Notes: generated by a model not told the origin, from the letters alone. Counted from the stretch's first letter, positions 46,157 to 55,311 are shown. The stretch: 64,000 bases of DNA from Leuconostoc rapi (GCF_016908715.1 NZ_JAFBEK010000001.1:186001-250000), one strand, 5' to 3'. Numbers and translations are program-made.

Positions 46157-46275
46157 TAATGTTCGTTTTTTATTAAAAAACGTATCATAACGTTCGGTAA
46201 TAACGAACGTTATTTTATTTTGTGAGATAAAATTAATAAAATAGCGAACGCAGAGAGCGATTTTACTGTTACAAT
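46157..46275 (+). promoter_or_regulatory. PurR-type operator module and promoter of purB-hpt
   Basis: Half-site TAATGTTCG (46157-46165); palindrome AACGTTCG (46189-46196) / CGAACGTT (46204-46211), in the 25-bp frame 46188-46212; TTTGTG (46219-46224); reverse half-site TAGCGAACG (46242-46250); extended -10 TGT-TACAAT (46267-46275). Confidence 0.8.
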
Positions 46276-46383
46276 AATAGAGAAGACTTGGTTATGGGAT
46301 GAACATGACCTTGCACTAATAGTGGTGGAATAATTAACCATAACGCTACTGTTGACAAAATAAAACAACAAAGGAATCCAAAA

Positions 46384-47679
46384 ATGATAGAACGTTATTC
46401 TCGTCAAGAACTCCGTGATATTTGGTCGACGCAAAATCAATATCAAACTTGGCTCGATGTCGAAATTGCTGTTGATGCTGGCTGGGTAGCTGCCGGGCGT
46501 ATTCCAGCAGAGGATTTAAAAAAAATCCGTGCTAAAGCCACATTTGATGTGGCACGGATTGCTGAAATTGAATTGTCAACACGTCATGATGTTGTTGCAT
46601 TCACGCGAAATGTATCTGAATCATTAGGTGATGAACGTAAATGGATTCACTATGGTTTAACATCAACTGATGTCGTTGATACTGCGCAGGCATTACGTTT
46701 ACACCAAGCGAATGTCATTATCAAAAAAGATTTAGAAGCGTGGCGTGATGCGATTAAAAAATTGGCTTTGCAGTATAAAAATACGGTCATGATGGGACGT
46801 ACACATGGCGTTCATGCGGAACCAACAACCTTTGGTTTGAAAATGGCTCGATTCTATGCCTCTGCTACACGTGCCATTGAACGTTTTGATCGCGTGGCAA
46901 CCGAGGTTGAGACAGGCAAATTGTCTGGCGCTGTGGGTACATTTGCTAACGTCCCACCGCATGTTGAAGCTGTGGCGATGCAGGAACTGGGATTAACGCC
47001 ACAACCCATTGGATCGCAAGTTTTGCCACGTGATTTACATGCAGACTATATCCAAACAATCGCATTGATTGGCACACAGATGGAAGAGTTGGCGACAGAA
47101 ATTCGGTCGTTACAACGGTCAGAAATCCATGAAGTAGAAGAGGGATTTGCTAAGGGGCAAAAAGGCTCTTCCGCAATGCCACATAAGCGTAATCCAATTG
47201 GTGATGAAAATATTACTGGTTTAGCGCGTGTTTTACGCGGTTATGCTGTAACAGCTTTAGAAAATGTAACATTATGGCATGAACGCGATATTTCCCATTC
47301 TTCTGCAGAACGTATTATTTTAGCCGATGCAACGGCTATTATTGATTACATGTTGCATCGTCATACCGGAATTTTGAATAATTTAGGGGTGTTTCCTGAA
47401 ACAATGCGTCAAAATATGGACCGAACTTACGGTTTGATATACTCGCAACGATTGCTACTTAGCTTAATCGATGCAGGATTGTCGCGAGAGCAGGCTTATG
47501 ATACTGTACAACCCTTAACTGCTCGCTCATGGGACGAACGTTTGATGTTTAGAAATCTTGTTGATACCAACAAGACGATCACATCGCATTTAAGCAAGAA
47601 GCAAATTGATGATGCCTTTGATTATCACTATCACTTGCGATATATCGATGAGATTTTTAAGAGAGTAGGTTTGGCATGA
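46384..47679 (+). CDS. purB: Adenylosuccinate lyase
   Basis: Acts twice in purine metabolism: SAICAR to AICAR, and adenylosuccinate to AMP. 431 residues. Signatures: RHDVVAFTRNVSE, HYGLTSTDVVDTA, GRTHGVHAEPTTFG, and the mobile loop GSSAMPHKRNPI with the catalytic Ser. AAAGGA is 9 nt before ATG. It has its own PurR-type operator module and overlaps the downstream phosphoribosyltransferase gene by 4 nt. purA is not in the window. Confidence 0.97.
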   Translation: MIERYSRQELRDIWSTQNQYQTWLDVEIAVDAGWVAAGRIPAEDLKKIRAKATFDVARIAEIELSTRHDVVAFTRNVSESLGDERKWIHYGLTSTDVVDTAQALRLHQANVIIKKDLEAWRDAIKKLALQYKNTVMMGRTHGVHAEPTTFGLKMARFYASATRAIERFDRVATEVETGKLSGAVGTFANVPPHVEAVAMQELGLTPQPIGSQVLPRDLHADYIQTIALIGTQMEELATEIRSLQRSEIHEVEEGFAKGQKGSSAMPHKRNPIGDENITGLARVLRGYAVTALENVTLWHERDISHSSAERIILADATAIIDYMLHRHTGILNNLGVFPETMRQNMDRTYGLIYSQRLLLSLIDAGLSREQAYDTVQPLTARSWDERLMFRNLVDTNKTITSHLSKKQIDDAFDYHYHLRYIDEIFKRVGLA

Positions 47680-48239
47680 GGTCATTAATTAATCATCCAG
47701 CTATCAAAACTGTTTTGGCAACTGAGACGGATATTCAAGCTCAGGTACAACGTGTTGCAAATGAGCTGACAACACAATTTGAAGATCATGCGCAGCGTCC
47801 AATTTTCATTGCTGTACTTAAAGGTGGGGTTATTTTTGCTACAGATTTATTACGTAAGATGCCGCTTGATGTTGATTTTGATTTTATTGACGTTAAAAGT
47901 TATTCTGGTAATGAGTCGACTGGACAAGTCAAAGTTGTTCACGACGTGAGTATGGATTTGACTGGTCGTGATGTGGTTGTGGTAGATGAAATTATTGATT
48001 CGGGTCGTACCATGCAGTGGTTAAATAATTATTTTAACTTAAAAGGTGCTTCTAGTGTTACGACTGTGGCTTTGGCTGATAAAAAAGCGGCGCGTGTTGT
48101 TGATTTTGAAGTGGATTATTTTGGTCTTGATGTGCCTGATGAATTTTTGGTGGGGTATGGTATGGATTACAATAATTTTTTCCGTAATTTACCAGTTATT
48201 GCTGTCATAGATTTTGATAAATTAGATCTTATTAAATAA
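47676..48239 (+). CDS. hpt: Hypoxanthine phosphoribosyltransferase
   Basis: Salvages hypoxanthine (and usually guanine) with PRPP, 187 residues. The PRPP-binding motif VVVVDEIIDSGRTM and LKGGVIFATDLLRKM, VKSYSGNESTG, and DFEVDYFGLDVPDEFLVGYG match the family. Translation is coupled to purB by the 4-nt overlap ATGAGG. Linking salvage with purB under one operator is unusual enough to note but consistent with PurR control. Confidence 0.93.
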   Translation: MRSLINHPAIKTVLATETDIQAQVQRVANELTTQFEDHAQRPIFIAVLKGGVIFATDLLRKMPLDVDFDFIDVKSYSGNESTGQVKVVHDVSMDLTGRDVVVVDEIIDSGRTMQWLNNYFNLKGASSVTTVALADKKAARVVDFEVDYFGLDVPDEFLVGYGMDYNNFFRNLPVIAVIDFDKLDLIK

Positions 48240-48307
48240 TATGTAATGGGCATGTTTCATGTGGCTTATATTTCATATGAAAACAAAACTTTTTTGTCTT
48301 ATTGTGA

Positions 48308-48335
48308 TTGACAATGTTGTGAATTCATGTAAAAT
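48308..48335 (+). promoter_or_regulatory. Promoter of the brnQ T-box leader
   Basis: TTGACA (48308-48313), a 16-bp spacer and TAAAAT (48330-48335), preceded by TG. Confidence 0.7.
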
Positions 48336-48341
48336 AGTATT

Positions 48342-48632
48342 CAAGTTAATATTTTCGATGAAGGAAAGAGTAAAACAATCATATCTGTGAAGAGGGAACA
48401 CCGTTAAGTGAAAAGGTGTCAGATGATTTGCTTGAAAGTAATTCTGGAGAAAGTTAGCATAAAATGATTAATTTTTATGCTAACCGGTTACGACCGTTAC
48501 ATCGTATGGTTGTCGGCATATGCACAATGTGCCCGCAATCAAGAGATTTCAGGTAATTAGCCTGTTAGCAAACGGTGGTACCGCGATAATTCGCCCGTTG
48601 TATGTCTTTATGACATACGGCGGGTTTTTCTT
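48342..48632 (+). ncRNA. T-box riboswitch controlling brnQ
   Basis: The 530-bp gap between hpt and brnQ holds a T-box leader. The core ACGGTGGTACCGCG (near 48572-48585) is followed by a terminator with arms CCCGTTGTATGTC and GACATACGGCGGG (13 pairs, two G-U) and TTTTT. Stem I elements are visible: TATTTTC can pair with GAAAGTA, AGAGTA lies on the 5' side, and ACACC pairs with GGTGT at the tip. The specifier codon is not settled: by position against the leuS leader it would be GTC (48418-48420), but that triplet overlaps the tip helix. The downstream gene predicts Ile, Leu or Val. Confidence 0.9.
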
Positions 48633-48674
48633 TGTTTTCAATTAACTAGGGCTATTTTAATGAGGAGAGGCATA

Positions 48675-48734
48675 ATGGGAAAATCAGTAGGTGGCTTGTA
48701 TCGAGTCACACAAAAGAGTGTTGCAGTAAATTGA
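48675..48734 (+). CDS. Possible 19-aa leader peptide between T-box and brnQ
   Basis: ATG 48675 has a strong ribosome site (GAGGAG, 7 nt upstream) and is followed by 19 codons and TGA. The peptide MGKSVGGLYRVTQKSVAVN has four valines. The brnQ gene has its own Shine-Dalgarno 35 nt further on. It is not recognised; it may be a leader, a standby ribosome site, or the start of a lost gene. Confidence 0.4.
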   Translation: MGKSVGGLYRVTQKSVAVN

Positions 48735-48769
48735 CGTAAAATTAAAATATAAAAATTTAAGGGATAAAT

Positions 48770-50125
48770 ATGACAGAAAAATTAGATTTCAAGAAAACTT
48801 TATTATTATCATCACTGATATTTGGCATGTTCTTTGGTGCAGGAAATTTGATTTTTCCTATACATTTAGGCCAATTAGCTGGACAAAATTGGCTGATAGC
48901 GACAATTGCTTTCCTAATGAGCGCCATCATTATTCCATGGTTGGCATTGATTGCGCTTTCCCAAACGAGATCAGCTGGTATTTATGATATTGCAAAACCA
49001 GTTGGCCGTGGTTTTGCGATATTTTTCCTAATTGCAACACATGTGTCATTGGGACCTATGATTGCAACTCCCAGAACCGCAACGGTTGCTTATTCGCTTA
49101 GTTTTGCCAATTGGTTGCCAAAGCAAGCACAAGGTATTGGATTATTTTTATTTTCAGCTATTTTTTTTGCCTTAGTTTTTTGGTTGGGTTCTCGCGAGCA
49201 AAACATTACTAAATATATTGGGAAATATCTCAATCCAATTTTCGTTATACTATTGTTACTGATCTTCTTATTAGCCATTTTTCATCCAATGGGTGGCTTA
49301 TCTCATGCAGCCAACGCAGCGTACCAAACAAAGGCTTTCTCATCAGCTTTTTTGGAAGGTTATAATACACTAGATGCGTTAGCAGCGTTAGCTTTTGGTA
49401 TCACAATTGTTCGCGCCATTCAAATGATGGGATTTAAGAAAAGTGCGATTATTTCAAAGATTACCGCTAAAACTGGTTTCATTGCTATTTTGGGTATCGC
49501 CATTGTCTACGTTGGCCTAATTTTATTAGGTGCGACATCCTTGTCACAATTCACATTTTCAGAAAATGGCACAATTGCCTTAACACAAATCATGATGTAT
49601 TATTTGGGTGATTTTGGTGGTGCGTTCTTAGCTGTGATGGGGACACTAGCGGTATTAACAACAGCAATTGGGTTGACGGCTTCATTTGCACAAGATTTTC
49701 ATCGCATCTTCCCAAAATTTTCGTATCGTTCATGGCTAATTTTGACGATTGCTTTGTCATTCGTAGCTTCAAATTTTGGGCTAGATACGATTATCAGTTG
49801 GGCTGAGCCGTTGTTAATGTTTTTATATCCAATTGCTATTGCTTTGATTATTTTAGGAATTGCCTCACCATTATTCAATCAAGCACGCATCGTTTATTTA
49901 CCAACAATGATTTTAACGTTTATACCAGCTGTTATCGATGGTATTCAGCATTTGCCATTTAATATAGCGCTACTTAAACCATTTTTAACATGGTATGTCA
50001 ATACGATTCCAATGGCAAACGTTGGGTTAGAATGGCTAATAACAACCTTAATTGGGTTTGTTCTTGGGTTGATTTTATACAAACTACAGGGTAGAAATAA
50101 AGCAGTTTTGGTTGAAACCGTTTAA
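48770..50125 (+). CDS. brnQ: Branched-chain amino acid uptake carrier
   Basis: Cation-coupled carrier of the LIVCS family for Leu, Ile and Val, 451 residues with about 12 hydrophobic segments. The N-terminal SSLIFGMFFGAGNLIFPIHLGQ is the family hallmark, and GPMIATPRTATVAYS follows as expected. AAGGGAT lies 6 nt before ATG. Expression should rise on starvation through the T-box leader. The gene ends at a terminator shared with the convergent fni gene. Confidence 0.95.
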   Translation: MTEKLDFKKTLLLSSLIFGMFFGAGNLIFPIHLGQLAGQNWLIATIAFLMSAIIIPWLALIALSQTRSAGIYDIAKPVGRGFAIFFLIATHVSLGPMIATPRTATVAYSLSFANWLPKQAQGIGLFLFSAIFFALVFWLGSREQNITKYIGKYLNPIFVILLLLIFLLAIFHPMGGLSHAANAAYQTKAFSSAFLEGYNTLDALAALAFGITIVRAIQMMGFKKSAIISKITAKTGFIAILGIAIVYVGLILLGATSLSQFTFSENGTIALTQIMMYYLGDFGGAFLAVMGTLAVLTTAIGLTASFAQDFHRIFPKFSYRSWLILTIALSFVASNFGLDTIISWAEPLLMFLYPIAIALIILGIASPLFNQARIVYLPTMILTFIPAVIDGIQHLPFNIALLKPFLTWYVNTIPMANVGLEWLITTLIGFVLGLILYKLQGRNKAVLVETV

Positions 50126-50135
50126 TCAATTAAAA

Positions 50136-50164
50136 AAAACGCGAACTTTACAAGTTCGCGTTTT
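50136..50164. terminator. Bidirectional terminator between brnQ and fni
   Basis: Perfect 13-bp stem AAAACGCGAACTT (50136-50148) / AAGTTCGCGTTTT (50152-50164), loop TAC. The fni stop codon (complement of 50148-50150) lies at the loop. Confidence 0.88.
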
Positions 50165-51206
50165 GTCGTTGTGATATAAAATTTTCCAGAGCCGGCGCGT
50201 AAAGCCGGTCTTTTTTTTGTAGTGAGGCGCTATTTTTTGCGCCTAGTAATGTAAAAAGTCGAGGTAAGGCGAATTGCCATTCTTCAATTTGGTTGATGAG
50301 AGCCAGCTGACCCTGGTCCATGAGTGTTTCTAGCATAAAACCAGCACTGGAAGTCATTGTCGCTCCAAGCATAAGACTGGTGACAATGTCATTAGCCGAT
50401 TGTATACCACCCGTTGCAATAAGAGGTAGCTGGTTGTCCACCAGTTTCGCGGACAATAAACTTTCAACTGTAGACAACCCATAGTGATCAATATTAAACG
50501 AATCAGGCTGGCGATTACGGCGTCGTTCAATAATTGCAAAGTTCGTGCCATTACCACCACCAACATTGATAGCAGCGGGGCCTAGCTTATTAAGTGTATT
50601 AAATGCAGTTGTACTCATGCCAAAACCAACTTCTTTAATAATAACTGGTACAGGTGATTTTGCGATAATTGTTGCCAAATTGTCCAACCAATAAAACTCA
50701 CGGTCACCTTCAGACATCACGAGTTCTTGTGCCACGTTAACATGCATTTCTATCGCATTAGCATCAATCATATCAATGGCCGCTCGAACGTTTTCGATGG
50801 GATGATCTGCCCCCAAGTTAGCAATTAAAAAGCCGTTTGGATAATTTTTTCGAACAAGTTTAAATGTTTTTGCTGCATCTGGTTCTTTTAGGGCAATAGA
50901 TTGTGAGCCAACAGCCATTGCTAAATTGGTTTTCTGGGCTACTTCAGCAAGTTGGCCGTTGATACGACCAGTTAAATGAGACCCACCAGTCATTGCTTCA
51001 ATATAAAATGGCCATTTGAAATGGTGATTAAACAGAGTGGTGCTTATATCAACATCTGTCACTGCCATTTCTGGAAATGTTTCAGGCAACCACCTGACAT
51101 CTTCAAAGGTGGCTCCGACTTGTACATGATCTGTTTGACGCCAGAGGTTAACACCAAGTGATAAATGTTCATCTTTTCGATGAGCTTGTTTAGATTCTTG
51201 CATCAT
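50148..51206 (-). CDS. fni: Type 2 isopentenyl-diphosphate delta-isomerase (FMN)
   Basis: Interconverts IPP and DMAPP using reduced FMN, 352 residues. Family marks: RKDEHLSL at the N-terminus, FYIEAMTGGS, AVGSQSIAL, NLGADH, and the FMN-phosphate segments INVGGGNGTNF and IATGGIQSANDI. GGAGG precedes two adjacent ATG codons; the first is used here. The stop codon sits inside the bidirectional terminator. Last gene of mvaD-mvaK2-fni, directly adjoining mvaK2. Confidence 0.95.
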   Translation of the reverse strand: MMQESKQAHRKDEHLSLGVNLWRQTDHVQVGATFEDVRWLPETFPEMAVTDVDISTTLFNHHFKWPFYIEAMTGGSHLTGRINGQLAEVAQKTNLAMAVGSQSIALKEPDAAKTFKLVRKNYPNGFLIANLGADHPIENVRAAIDMIDANAIEMHVNVAQELVMSEGDREFYWLDNLATIIAKSPVPVIIKEVGFGMSTTAFNTLNKLGPAAINVGGGNGTNFAIIERRRNRQPDSFNIDHYGLSTVESLLSAKLVDNQLPLIATGGIQSANDIVTSLMLGATMTSSAGFMLETLMDQGQLALINQIEEWQFALPRLFTLLGAKNSASLQKKDRLYAPALENFISQRQNANL

Positions 51207-52231
51207 TAGCCTCCTTTCTGTGGTGAAATGTTGATAATTTGTGCATCAATACCATAAGATTTCCAGATATTGATCAATACATCGGAACGCCTGTCAAGAA
51301 TAGCAAACCCATTATCACCAAACCCAGCACCACTAATTTTACCAGCAATATCGCCTAATTTAGCTAGTAGCAATGCGAGTTTTGGTGTGAGATAACCGGA
51401 CGGAAGCTGATTTGTGAGCAAGGTTTGGTTATCGCGTAGTTTGATGGTTAATTCTTGATAATTAACGTTAATTATCGTGTTAACTAACGCTTTAACAATT
51501 TGTTGACTTTCAGATAAAAATTGAGGTGATAATTGTGTATGTGAAATAGCGACCTTTGTATCTGCAGATTCATGTGTTGCGCCAAGAAGTATTTGCCAAT
51601 TCGCTGGCCATTTTAAGGGTGTGATACTCAGAGATGGCCAAGGCATGTCAACAATTTCTTGATTTAGCCACTGATATTCGATGTGTGGTAATAATGAAAA
51701 ATCCGGACTTTGATAAGCGATAATGCCACCATACGTAATTGCTGCAATATCACCTAATGAACCATTTTTTTGGACATGCAGATGTGCTAAACTAGCCAAT
51801 TTAAATCGTGTCAAGATTGATAAATGAAGTTGAAAGTGAACATTAAAAGCTTCGATTATACCGACTACGACTGCTGCCGAAGAGCCAAGCCCAATCTTAC
51901 CAGACGGACTATTTAAATGACTTAAAATATTAATAGTGACATTGCTGAGTTGGGAACTTATTTTATGGCTAAGAACGTAGTCATCAAGTAGTTTAATGGC
52001 TGCACGGACATAACGCCAGTCATCAGTATATTGGTCTTCTGTGGCACCCATTTGAAACTGCCAGTACTTTGTAATTGTATTTGACTTGGCAACAGATACG
52101 TTCTTCTGGGCATCATGTATCTCAATGGTTAAACCAGTTGTGGTTGTAGCAATTATAGCAGTATTGCCAGGATGTGTAATAGCATATTCGCCTGCTAAAA
52201 AGAGTTTACCTGGAACATTAATTTTAGTCAT
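51206..52231 (-). CDS. mvaK2: Phosphomevalonate kinase
   Basis: GHMP-family kinase converting mevalonate 5-phosphate to the diphosphate, 341 residues. INVPGKLFLAGEYAI at the N-terminus, the phosphate loop GKIGLGSSAAVVVG, and the C-terminal KISGAGFGDNGFAIL are the three GHMP motifs. The frame reaches 52318, inside mvaD, but the motif-bearing N-terminus requires ATG 52231, which overlaps the mvaD stop by 8 nt, so translation is coupled. Confidence 0.94.
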   Translation of the reverse strand: MTKINVPGKLFLAGEYAITHPGNTAIIATTTTGLTIEIHDAQKNVSVAKSNTITKYWQFQMGATEDQYTDDWRYVRAAIKLLDDYVLSHKISSQLSNVTINILSHLNSPSGKIGLGSSAAVVVGIIEAFNVHFQLHLSILTRFKLASLAHLHVQKNGSLGDIAAITYGGIIAYQSPDFSLLPHIEYQWLNQEIVDMPWPSLSITPLKWPANWQILLGATHESADTKVAISHTQLSPQFLSESQQIVKALVNTIINVNYQELTIKLRDNQTLLTNQLPSGYLTPKLALLLAKLGDIAGKISGAGFGDNGFAILDRRSDVLINIWKSYGIDAQIINISPQKGG

Positions 52232-53174
52232 ATACAATACCTGATCCGCTAGTAGCGATTTCGAGATGAATTTGCGGTAAAGCAGATTGCAGTGTCGCAA
52301 CAATTTCTGGCGCGTCATTTAAGGTCGTAATAATTTTGACATTTGGACCAGCATCCATCGTGGCAAAGGCCAGAATACCTTGTCGACGTAAATCTGATAC
52401 CAAGGCAAGTATTTGTTGCGTTTCCCGTGTAAAGTATGTGAATGGTTTATGGCGAGCAGTGAGATTAAGCGCATGCATAGCTAAAGCGTTTTCTTCAGCA
52501 AGCGCACCAATTTTTTCGATGTCTGATTGTTGAATGGCAGACTGCATATCCACAAATTGTGTTGCACTGCTGTTGAGCCAATCACTGTAGTTTGGTGAAG
52601 TGATTGCACGTTGCATACCGTCACTTGAACTCACTTTCTTTGCTGCAGTTGATACTTCGGCAACCACAAGCGCAATCGGCATGTCAGGCGCATTTAAACT
52701 TTCAGCAAATGAAGAGGTATCATCCATGCCCGCATGCCAGACAGCAAAGTGACTGTAAAACGATCTTGAAGCAGAACCAGATCCGCGGCGTGCTAATCGA
52801 GATAAGGATTGATTAGATAAATCAAAGCCCATTTCACGTGTTACTGCGCCAGTTAAAGCAGCAAAAGATGATGCCGAAGAAGCTAATCCAGCACTCGTTG
52901 GCACATGATTTTCTGATGTGACTGTTACAGCAGGAAAATCACCAAGGATATCACGTAATGTATTTAAAAAATGATGTATTCTGGTAGGGTCAGCTAATTC
53001 ACCGTTTAAAATCAATTGATCTTTATCGGTGTTTTGTGTGACTGTTGTTGTTGTATAAAATTGTGAGAGTGTGAGGGATAAGGAGCTGGTTGTCGGCAAA
53101 TTTAAGCGAGCATCTTTTTTACCCCAATATTTAATAAATGCAATATTAGTATGTGCTGTGGCTGTTGTAGGCAT
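52224..53174 (-). CDS. mvaD: Diphosphomevalonate decarboxylase
   Basis: Makes IPP from mevalonate diphosphate, 316 residues. AHTNIAFIKYWGKKD and LNLPTTSSLSLTL at the N-terminus, and the GHMP loop PTSAGLASSASSFAALT, are diagnostic. AGAAAGAA precedes the ATG. First gene of a three-gene minus-strand group. Mevalonate kinase, which usually heads this cluster in Gram-positive cocci, is not here; upstream is a divergent permease-like gene. Confidence 0.95.
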   Translation of the reverse strand: MPTTATAHTNIAFIKYWGKKDARLNLPTTSSLSLTLSQFYTTTTVTQNTDKDQLILNGELADPTRIHHFLNTLRDILGDFPAVTVTSENHVPTSAGLASSASSFAALTGAVTREMGFDLSNQSLSRLARRGSGSASRSFYSHFAVWHAGMDDTSSFAESLNAPDMPIALVVAEVSTAAKKVSSSDGMQRAITSPNYSDWLNSSATQFVDMQSAIQQSDIEKIGALAEENALAMHALNLTARHKPFTYFTRETQQILALVSDLRRQGILAFATMDAGPNVKIITTLNDAPEIVATLQSALPQIHLEIATSGSGIVYD

Positions 53175-53274
53175 AAGTATTCTTTCTAAAATATAAGATA
53201 ATTCAATATTATCATATTTGACTACTTTCGTGACAATATAACAGCGTTTTCACGCCATCAGTTGTTTGAAATAT

Positions 53275-53296
53275 GGTAACATATAAGGTAACATAT
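53275..53296. repeat. Direct repeat in the mvaD / AI-2E divergent promoter region
   Basis: GGTAACATAT occurs at 53275-53284 and 53287-53296, a 12-bp period, between two divergent genes. It could be a regulator site; no known operator is recognised. Confidence 0.5.
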
Positions 53297-53360
53297 CATT
53301 CATATTACTTGATTCAAACATAGTTAGCTATTCAAATCAATTAATATCTTGGAGGAACTT

Positions 53361-54527
53361 GTGATAAAAAACAAAGAAGAACAATTATGGTACCGCCGTT
53401 GGTTTTCAGGTAACAACTTGCTCAACGGTCTACTTGTCATTCTACTAATGCTACTCATTATTTTTCTTGGGTGGCAAATACGATTTATTTTAGAACCCGT
53501 TCGCGCCTTATTTACAGCTGTTGGCGCACCCATTTTGATTGCTGGTGTGTTGTATTATCTTTTAAGTCCAGCTGTTAAATTTATTAGTAAATATACGAAA
53601 TTACCTCGTAATTTATCGATTGGGTTAATTTTGATATTACTCTTTGCAGCAGCAGGTGGCATTATCACTTTGGTTGTCTTGGTGCTGCGTAGTCAGGTGA
53701 TCACATTTATAGATAATTGGCCTGGATATTGGCATACGAGTCAACGCTTCATTAATGAAACGTTTAAGTCAAGTCAATTTGCACCTGTTCGTGAGTTTTT
53801 AAATAACACGAATACTGATATTAACCAGAACATGATTGATTGGAGTCGCAAGTACCTTACCAGTGGCGTGGCAGGAATTAGTACGTTTGCTTCTATGCTA
53901 ACAACAGTGGGAATCACAGCTGTAGCAACACCGTTTATTCTTTATTATATGTTATTGGATGGCCATAAGTTCTCAGGGTTTATAGCTGAAAAATTCCCGC
54001 CTAAAGCGAAACATTCACTGCAGGAATTATTGAGTGATATTAGTAAGCAAATTGCCCAATACATCCGTGGTCAATTGGGCGTTGCTTTTGCAGTGATGAT
54101 TATGTTTGGTATCGGGTTTACTGTTATTGGTTTGCCATATGGTATTTTACTTGCATTGATGGCTGGCTTTTTTAACATGATACCATATGTAGGGTCAATT
54201 TTAGCTCAAATACCTGTCTGGACAGTGGCTTTAATAGCTGGTGGACCAAAACTATTGTTATTAGCCATCATTGTCCTAGCTATCGAACAACCTATAGAAG
54301 GTCATGTCATTGCACCAAAAATATTGGGTGAGGCCTTATCTATTCACCCGGTCACCGTTATTGTTGTTTTATTGAGTAGTGGCCATATTTTTGGCGTGCT
54401 TGGTGTGATACTAGCTGTGCCAACATATGCTGTTGTAAAAGTTATTGTGACACGACTATTTACTTGGTGGCGGGCTAATTCTGATTTTTATAAAGATGAT
54501 GTAGAAGTGGAAGAAAAGTTAAAATGA
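53361..54527 (+). CDS. AI-2E family transporter (YtvI/PerM-like permease)
   Basis: 388 residues, about seven to eight hydrophobic segments with a large extracytoplasmic loop between the third and fourth. The C-terminal segments (FNMIPYVGSILAQIPVW, EQPIEGHVIAPKILGEALSIHP) carry the conserved family motif around PYVG and the proline-rich exporter signature. Members move small molecules or sodium; AI-2 export is shown for only one. GGAGGA lies 7 nt before GTG 53361, the likely start; TTG 53349 overlaps it. Overlaps trmL by 4 nt. Confidence 0.88.
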   Translation: MIKNKEEQLWYRRWFSGNNLLNGLLVILLMLLIIFLGWQIRFILEPVRALFTAVGAPILIAGVLYYLLSPAVKFISKYTKLPRNLSIGLILILLFAAAGGIITLVVLVLRSQVITFIDNWPGYWHTSQRFINETFKSSQFAPVREFLNNTNTDINQNMIDWSRKYLTSGVAGISTFASMLTTVGITAVATPFILYYMLLDGHKFSGFIAEKFPPKAKHSLQELLSDISKQIAQYIRGQLGVAFAVMIMFGIGFTVIGLPYGILLALMAGFFNMIPYVGSILAQIPVWTVALIAGGPKLLLLAIIVLAIEQPIEGHVIAPKILGEALSIHPVTVIVVLLSSGHIFGVLGVILAVPTYAVVKVIVTRLFTWWRANSDFYKDDVEVEEKLK

Positions 54528-55036
54528 CAAATCATATCGTATTGTTTGAACCGTTAATGCCAGCAAATACTGGTAACATTGCACGTACAACAGCTGGTAC
54601 TAATGCCGTATTGCACTTGATTGAACCATTGGGTTTTGACCTTGATGATAAGCATGTTAAACGTGCGGGATTAGATTATTGGGAGCATGTTGAATTAGTA
54701 AAACATCCTAGTTTACCTGATTTTTTGGACACGCTAGATGAAAAGGATCATCTTTACTTAGTATCAAAATTTGCGAACATGGACTATACACAACCTAATT
54801 ATAATGAGCCTGAAGGAAATCATTATTTTTTGTTTGGAAAAGAGACGACAGGGCTTCCAGAGGTATTTATGCGACAAAACCCCGAAAAAGCAATTCGTAT
54901 TCCACAAAATGATACACATATTCGATCATTAAATCTATCTAATACGGTAGCAATCGTTTTGTATGAAGCATTAAGACAACAAACGTTTCCAAAACTAGAT
55001 ACTATTCATACTTATGAACAAGATAAATTGAAATAA
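54524..55036 (+). CDS. trmL: tRNA (cytidine(34)/uridine(34)-2'-O)-methyltransferase
   Basis: SPOUT-family enzyme that methylates the wobble ribose of certain Leu tRNAs, 170 residues. HIVLFEPLMPANTGNIARTTAGT at the N-terminus, FLFGKETTGLPEVFM and the C-terminal knot IRSLNLSNTVAIVLYEALRQ are all typical. Coupled to the permease gene by the 4-nt overlap. The promoter of tRNA-Glu begins right after its stop. Confidence 0.93.
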   Translation: MTNHIVLFEPLMPANTGNIARTTAGTNAVLHLIEPLGFDLDDKHVKRAGLDYWEHVELVKHPSLPDFLDTLDEKDHLYLVSKFANMDYTQPNYNEPEGNHYFLFGKETTGLPEVFMRQNPEKAIRIPQNDTHIRSLNLSNTVAIVLYEALRQQTFPKLDTIHTYEQDKLK

Positions 55037-55039
55037 ACC

Positions 55040-55068
55040 TTGACAGTTATTTTATTTATTGGTACTAT
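55040..55068 (+). promoter_or_regulatory. Promoter of tRNA-Glu
   Basis: TTGACA (55040-55045), a 17-bp spacer and TACTAT (55063-55068). Confidence 0.8.
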
Positions 55069-55105
55069 AGTATAGTTGTTTCAGTAATGAAATTACACTG
55101 ACCAT

Positions 55106-55177
55106 GGCTCGTTGGTCAAGTGGCTAAGACGCTGCCCTTTCACGGCGGAATCGAGAGTTCGATTCTCTCACGAGCTA
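55106..55177 (+). tRNA. tRNA-Glu (anticodon TTC)
   Basis: 72 nt. Acceptor arms GGCTCGT and ACGAGCT with discriminator A at 55177; the anticodon loop is CCTTTCACG with TTC in the middle; the T loop GTTCGATTC is standard. CCA is not encoded. Confidence 0.95.
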
Positions 55178-55211
55178 TAAAAAGTCGTAACTTCGGTTGC
55201 GACTTTTTATA
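55178..55211 (+). terminator. Terminator of tRNA-Glu
   Basis: GTCGTAAC, loop TTCG, GTTGCGAC (one G-U pair), flanked by A and T runs. Confidence 0.85.
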
Positions 55212-55311
55212 TTATATAAGAAGTTTGTAAAATCGAAAGAGATAACTGTTTATCTGACTTTCGTGATAAAATGAAGTATCAGGTATTAATTAATCTTAAA
55301 GGTGAAAATAA

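Noticed and set aside
48418-48420. GTC as the specifier codon of the brnQ T-box
   Set aside because: It matches the leuS specifier by position, but lies in the GGTGT/ACACC helix in my fold; I leave the codon open.
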